A DNA stretch of 52,935 nt, from positions 1 to 52,935 of the forward strand of contig WQSB01000003.1 of the NCBI GenBank assembly GCA_009788085.1, given 5' to 3'. A program made the translations under genes and the position numbers. This DNA is from Defluviitaleaceae bacterium. Lineage in GTDB: Bacteria > Bacillota > Clostridia > Lachnospirales > WQUN01. The notes under the pieces were generated by a model. That model searched no databases. It was not told the DNA's origin and saw nothing but the letters and a program-made list of their open reading frames with translations. Positions 49,196-52,935 of the stretch are shown in pieces (position 1 is the first letter of the stretch; every line of letters starts with the position of its first letter).

Positions 49196-49340
49196 GTTGT
49201 GCCGTGGGGTGGGTAACACTTAAACAGTAAAACGAACATGCGTTCTATTTTTAACTTATTTTTTGGGACGGGTTATGCTAAAATCAGGAAGTGCAGAAAA
49301 TTTACATTGTTTCTACTACGGTTGAATTTGGGAGGTAAAA

Positions 49341-50288
49341 ATGCGTACAGCCATTATATCAGACATACATGGAAATTATCCCGCGCTGGTGAAAGTATTG
49401 GAAAATGCGCGTGCGGAGCGTGTGGATAATTACATTTTCTTGGGCGATTATAGTCTTTATGATTTTCCGTATCACAATGAAGTTGTGCGGGAATTGAAAG
49501 AAATGGAAAACGCATATTTCATCAAAGGAAACAAAGAAGCATCTATGAAATACTTTAGAGAAGAAAATTCTAATGAAATAATAAACGACCAAAACGCAGG
49601 TCTTTATCATTCCGTCCGAGAATTAACGCAGAAATCTTATGATTTTCTAAACGATTTAGAAGATGAATTGTACATTCAGTTAAGCCAAACCGCTTTAGTG
49701 TATGCTACTCATATCTCACCAATATATGAAAGACCTCCGGGAGTACCATATAATAAATGTTGCAGAAACTCCGTTTTTTACCAAGATATGTTAGAGCAAC
49801 CATTTACCCACAAAGAATTTTTGAGTTGTTACCACGATTTTGTCAATTCTGACATATGCAAGCCTTATATTCAAAACATCAACGCAAATGTAATTGTATA
49901 TGGACACAATCATTTGCAGAGCTACGCATATTGTGGGGATAAGTTAATCATCAATCCCGGCGCGTGTGGGTTGCCTTTTGATTTTAATAATAAAGCCGCT
50001 TATACGATTTTAGAAGAAACCAAAAGTGGATTTAATGTAATTGAAAAAAGAGTTTCATATGACATAGAAGAAGTAATCAATTATACAAAATCATCCATTC
50101 TATATGAAAAAGCAAGAATTATTTGCGAATTAAATTTCATGGATATGCGGTCTGGTAGAAATCATTTTCAAATTTTAGATAATATTGCCCGTGAAATCGC
50201 AACGGCAAAAAAAGAAGAAGGCAACGATTTTAGCAATGAAACATGGGCTGAAGCGGGTGAGCGTTTTTTTGCCATATACGGTAAATAA
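49341..50288 (+). CDS. Calcineurin-like metallophosphoesterase
   Basis: AIISDIHGNYPALVKVL, FLGDYSLYD, KGNKE, VYGHNHLQS, INPGACG. Confidence 0.92.
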   Translation: MRTAIISDIHGNYPALVKVLENARAERVDNYIFLGDYSLYDFPYHNEVVRELKEMENAYFIKGNKEASMKYFREENSNEIINDQNAGLYHSVRELTQKSYDFLNDLEDELYIQLSQTALVYATHISPIYERPPGVPYNKCCRNSVFYQDMLEQPFTHKEFLSCYHDFVNSDICKPYIQNINANVIVYGHNHLQSYAYCGDKLIINPGACGLPFDFNNKAAYTILEETKSGFNVIEKRVSYDIEEVINYTKSSILYEKARIICELNFMDMRSGRNHFQILDNIAREIATAKKEEGNDFSNETWAEAGERFFAIYGK

Positions 50289-50294
50289 CAGCAT

Positions 50295-50344
50295 AAAACC
50301 GCGCCGCAACGGTTACATTTTCCGTTGAACATGGGCGCGGTTTT
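50295..50344 (+). terminator. Terminator-like hairpin
   Basis: AAAACCGCGCC...GGCGCGGTTTT with nested CAACGG/CCGTTG stem. Confidence 0.75.
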
Positions 50345-50431
50345 GGTGTATGATAGAATAAGCCAAACGGACACGCTTTTTCCATTACGTTTTTTCCGTG
50401 TCTTACTCCCTTGGGCCACCCCCGAAAACAA

Positions 50432-52069
50432 TCAATAACCGGCAATCGCGCCGTCGGTGCGTGATTCCGTTCCGCCTGCGAGGACACCCGTTGACGGGTC
50501 ACGCAGAATAATTTGACCGCGACCGAATCCGCCGCTGTCTAAGGCCATGCTTATTGCGTGGCCTTTTCTTGTGAGTTCTTGGGCGATATAGCGGGGGAAA
50601 TGATTTTCTATTTCGAAGTTTTTGCCGCTTGTCCACTGCCAGCGTGGGGCGTCCAGCGCGGCTTGTGGATTATGGCCGAAGTCGATTAAATTCATTAAAA
50701 CCTGCACATGGGCTTGGGGTTGCATATAACCGCCCATTATCCCAAATGGGCCTAGTGGGACGCCGTTTTTGGTTAAAAAACCGGGAATAATCGTGTGATA
50801 TGTGCGCTTGCTGCCTGCGAGCGCGTTGGCGTGGGCTGGGTCTAGGCTGAAATCCGCGCCCCGGTTTTGCAGGGCAATTCCCGTGCCGGGGATTACTATT
50901 CCAGAGCCAAAACCCATGTAATTGCTTTGGATAAAGCTGACCATATTGCCCTCGCTGTCGGCGGCGGCCAAGTAAACAGTGCCGCTTTTTGGTGGAAGGA
51001 AAGCCTGGGGCTCGGCGGCGGTTGCTTGAATTTTCGCACGGAGGGTTTCTGCAAAGGCTTCGGATAGCAAATCCTCTGTTTTGACGCGCATAAATGCCGG
51101 GTCAGTGATGGCTTCTTTGCCGCAGGCGAACGCCAGCTTTATCGCTTCAAATTGCTTATGATAGGTTTCGGTGCAGTCGCGGGTGGTGAAACTGTATCCT
51201 TTTAATATGTTCAGCGCGATTAATGCGACAAGGCCCTGGCCATTTGGCGGGGTTTCCCATATGCTATAGCCGCGATAATCTGTGGAAATCGGCTGTACCC
51301 ATTCGGGGGAAAATTCGGCCAAATCTTCGGCGGTTAGGAAGCCGCCGTTTTTTGTACAGAAATCTGCGATGGCTTCTGCTAAACGACCTTTGTAAAAGCT
51401 GGCCGCATTGGTTTCGGCGATTTCTTCCAAGGTGGCAGCATGGTCTTGTGATGACCATATTTGGCCTATTTTTGGCGCGATGTCAGCGGGCGCGAAGGTT
51501 TCGAACCATGGTTTGAAAATTTCAGGATTATCGGCAGTCTGCGCGATACGCTTATATGCCGCAAAGCCACGTTCCCAGTAATATCCCAGAGTAGGGGATA
51601 GGGGATAGCCCTCCCGTGCGTATTCGATTGCGGGGGCTAGGCATTCCGCCAAAGACAGCTTGCCGAATTTTTTTGACAACTCCGCCCACGCACCGGGGAT
51701 TCCCGGGACAGTGACGGGCAGAAAGCCATGCTTAGGCATCTCTGAATGTCCAAGAGCTTTTACTTTTTCTATGGAAATGCTTTTCGGCGAGAGGCCGGAG
51801 GCGTTAAGACCGTGAAGCTCCCTCTTCGTCCACACCAGCGCGAAAGCGTCGCCGCCGATTCCGTTGGACGTGGGCTCAACCACCGTCAGACATGCCGCTG
51901 TGGCAATGGCCGCGTCGATGGCATTGCCGCCCTGCTGCAAAATCCTCAGCCCCGCCTGTGCCGCCAAGGGCTGGGATGTGGTCACCATGCCTTTTCGCGC
52001 ATAGTGGACGCTTCGGGCGGCAGGGTAGGGGTTTACAAGAGGGTTGAAGCTTGGGTATATATCGCTCAT
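50432..52069 (-). CDS. ggt: Gamma-glutamyltransferase family protein
   Basis: GMVTTSQPLAAQAGLRILQQGGNAIDAAIATAACLTVVEPTSNGIGGDAFALVW; nucleophile region SGTVYLAAADSEGNMVSFIQSN. Confidence 0.92.
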   Translation of the reverse strand: MSDIYPSFNPLVNPYPAARSVHYARKGMVTTSQPLAAQAGLRILQQGGNAIDAAIATAACLTVVEPTSNGIGGDAFALVWTKRELHGLNASGLSPKSISIEKVKALGHSEMPKHGFLPVTVPGIPGAWAELSKKFGKLSLAECLAPAIEYAREGYPLSPTLGYYWERGFAAYKRIAQTADNPEIFKPWFETFAPADIAPKIGQIWSSQDHAATLEEIAETNAASFYKGRLAEAIADFCTKNGGFLTAEDLAEFSPEWVQPISTDYRGYSIWETPPNGQGLVALIALNILKGYSFTTRDCTETYHKQFEAIKLAFACGKEAITDPAFMRVKTEDLLSEAFAETLRAKIQATAAEPQAFLPPKSGTVYLAAADSEGNMVSFIQSNYMGFGSGIVIPGTGIALQNRGADFSLDPAHANALAGSKRTYHTIIPGFLTKNGVPLGPFGIMGGYMQPQAHVQVLMNLIDFGHNPQAALDAPRWQWTSGKNFEIENHFPRYIAQELTRKGHAISMALDSGGFGRGQIILRDPSTGVLAGGTESRTDGAIAGY

Positions 52070-52537
52070 TTTGCCAGCTCCTTGGTCAGGACCACTTCCT
52101 CCATTTGGAAGGTGTATCCGATTTTTTCCAACGCCGTTGCCATTGGTTTATTTGCGATATCAATATCGGCATAGATTTTTGTTATATCGTTTTCCATTAA
52201 AATCCGTGTGCCTTCAACAAGCATTGTAGGAAATTTTGACGGTGGCCGGCCTTGCGGCTTGTTTTACGGCCGCCTCCAGCCATTTAAACCCGTCCGCAGA
52301 AATGGGTTCCAGCGCGAAGTCGAGGATTTCCATTTCTTCATCCGTATCGTCACAAAAGCACACGCCCCCCAGAAGCACGCCGTCCTTTTCGAATACGTAG
52401 CAATCCTCCACTTGAACATATTCTTTTTCTGTCCACCGGCTGATGTTTCTGCCATATTGACCGATATATCCCCCCGCTTGCTGTAATTTTTCAAAGTCGG
52501 CCTGTGAAATCGGCCGTACGGTTACTTGTTTATTCAT
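52067..52537 (-). pseudogene. GNAT-like acetyltransferase interrupted by a frameshift near 52233
   Basis: N-part ends ...ARPATVKISYNAC*; the next frame continues FPTMLVEGTRILMENDITKIYADIDIANKPMATALEKIGYTFQMEEVVLTKELAK*. Confidence 0.75.
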
Positions 52538-52627
52538 CTTCAGCCCCTTGCGCCCTTTTGCGCCAACTGGTACACTACCACGGACAAAATCTTAGAATAT
52601 GTACATTCTATCATACAGAGGTGTCGC

Positions 52628-52935
52628 ATGGGAATCTTAGACAAAATTTTCGGCAATTACAGTGAAAAAGAGATAAAGCGAATGATACCGATGATTGACC
52701 GCATCGAGGTGTTGGAGCCGGATATGCAGCGTCTGACGGAGGGGGAGCTTCGCGGAAAGACGGATGAATTTCGGCGGCGTCTGGGGGATGGGCAAACGCT
52801 GGACGACTTGCTACCGGAGGCCTTTGCGGTGTTCCGCGAGGCAACAACGCGGCTTACGCAGAAGCGGCATTTCCGGGTGCAGCTTATCGGCGGGGCGGTT
52901 TTGCATCAGGGCCGCATCGCGGAGATGAAAACAGG
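52628..52935 (+). CDS. secA: Preprotein translocase SecA, N-terminus, cut by window edge
   Basis: MGILDKIFGNYSEKEIKRMIPMIDRIEVLEPDMQRLTEGELRGKTDEFRRRLGDGQTLDDLLPEAFAVFREATTRLTQKRHFRVQLIGGAVLHQGRIAEMKT; absent from the supplied ORF track because it runs off the end. Confidence 0.95.
   Translation, partial: MGILDKIFGNYSEKEIKRMIPMIDRIEVLEPDMQRLTEGELRGKTDEFRRRLGDGQTLDDLLPEAFAVFREATTRLTQKRHFRVQLIGGAVLHQGRIAEMKT

Noticed and set aside
52596-52618. TAGAAT-ATGTAC-ATTCTA interrupted palindrome upstream of secA as an operator
   Set aside because: Short AT-rich arms that overlap a likely -10 region; too weak to call.

Overview
The window looks like a Gram-positive, endospore-forming, flagellated Firmicute (Clostridia-like) chromosome; this taxonomy is inferred from gene content. 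Housekeeping blocks: an OmpR-type two-component system with a D,D-carboxypeptidase; Lon-like protease-rimI-tsaB-tsaE; asnB; cheV; a SWIM/SNF2 helicase; alr with a GerS-like lipoprotein and mazF; spoVB; ggt; and the start of secA at the right edge. More unusual parts: (1) a malonate decarboxylase locus (mdcA-C-D-E, ANL-like ligase, mdcG, GntP permease) followed by a stand-alone biotinyl-domain protein and a biotin carboxylase, giving a mix of the biotin-independent (Mdc) and biotin-dependent (Mad) gene sets; (2) a secreted protein with several cohesin-like modules, InlB/Flg_new-type repeats and an internal dockerin; (3) a flagellin with a large central insertion; (4) an accessory stretch at about 31.3-42.4 kb with a putative gluzincin-HhH fusion, a trypsin-like lipoprotein, a multi-PG-binding protein with a recent internal duplication, a ParB-like gene preceded by G9/G6 tracts, an Xre regulator, and a truncated LytTR-type receiver joined by ATGA to a 5'-truncated chemoreceptor. 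The 34.4-42.3 kb part is flanked by copies of a 33-nt palindrome-derived repeat. I saw no tRNA, rRNA or CRISPR array. All family calls come from reading motifs; no database search was run.
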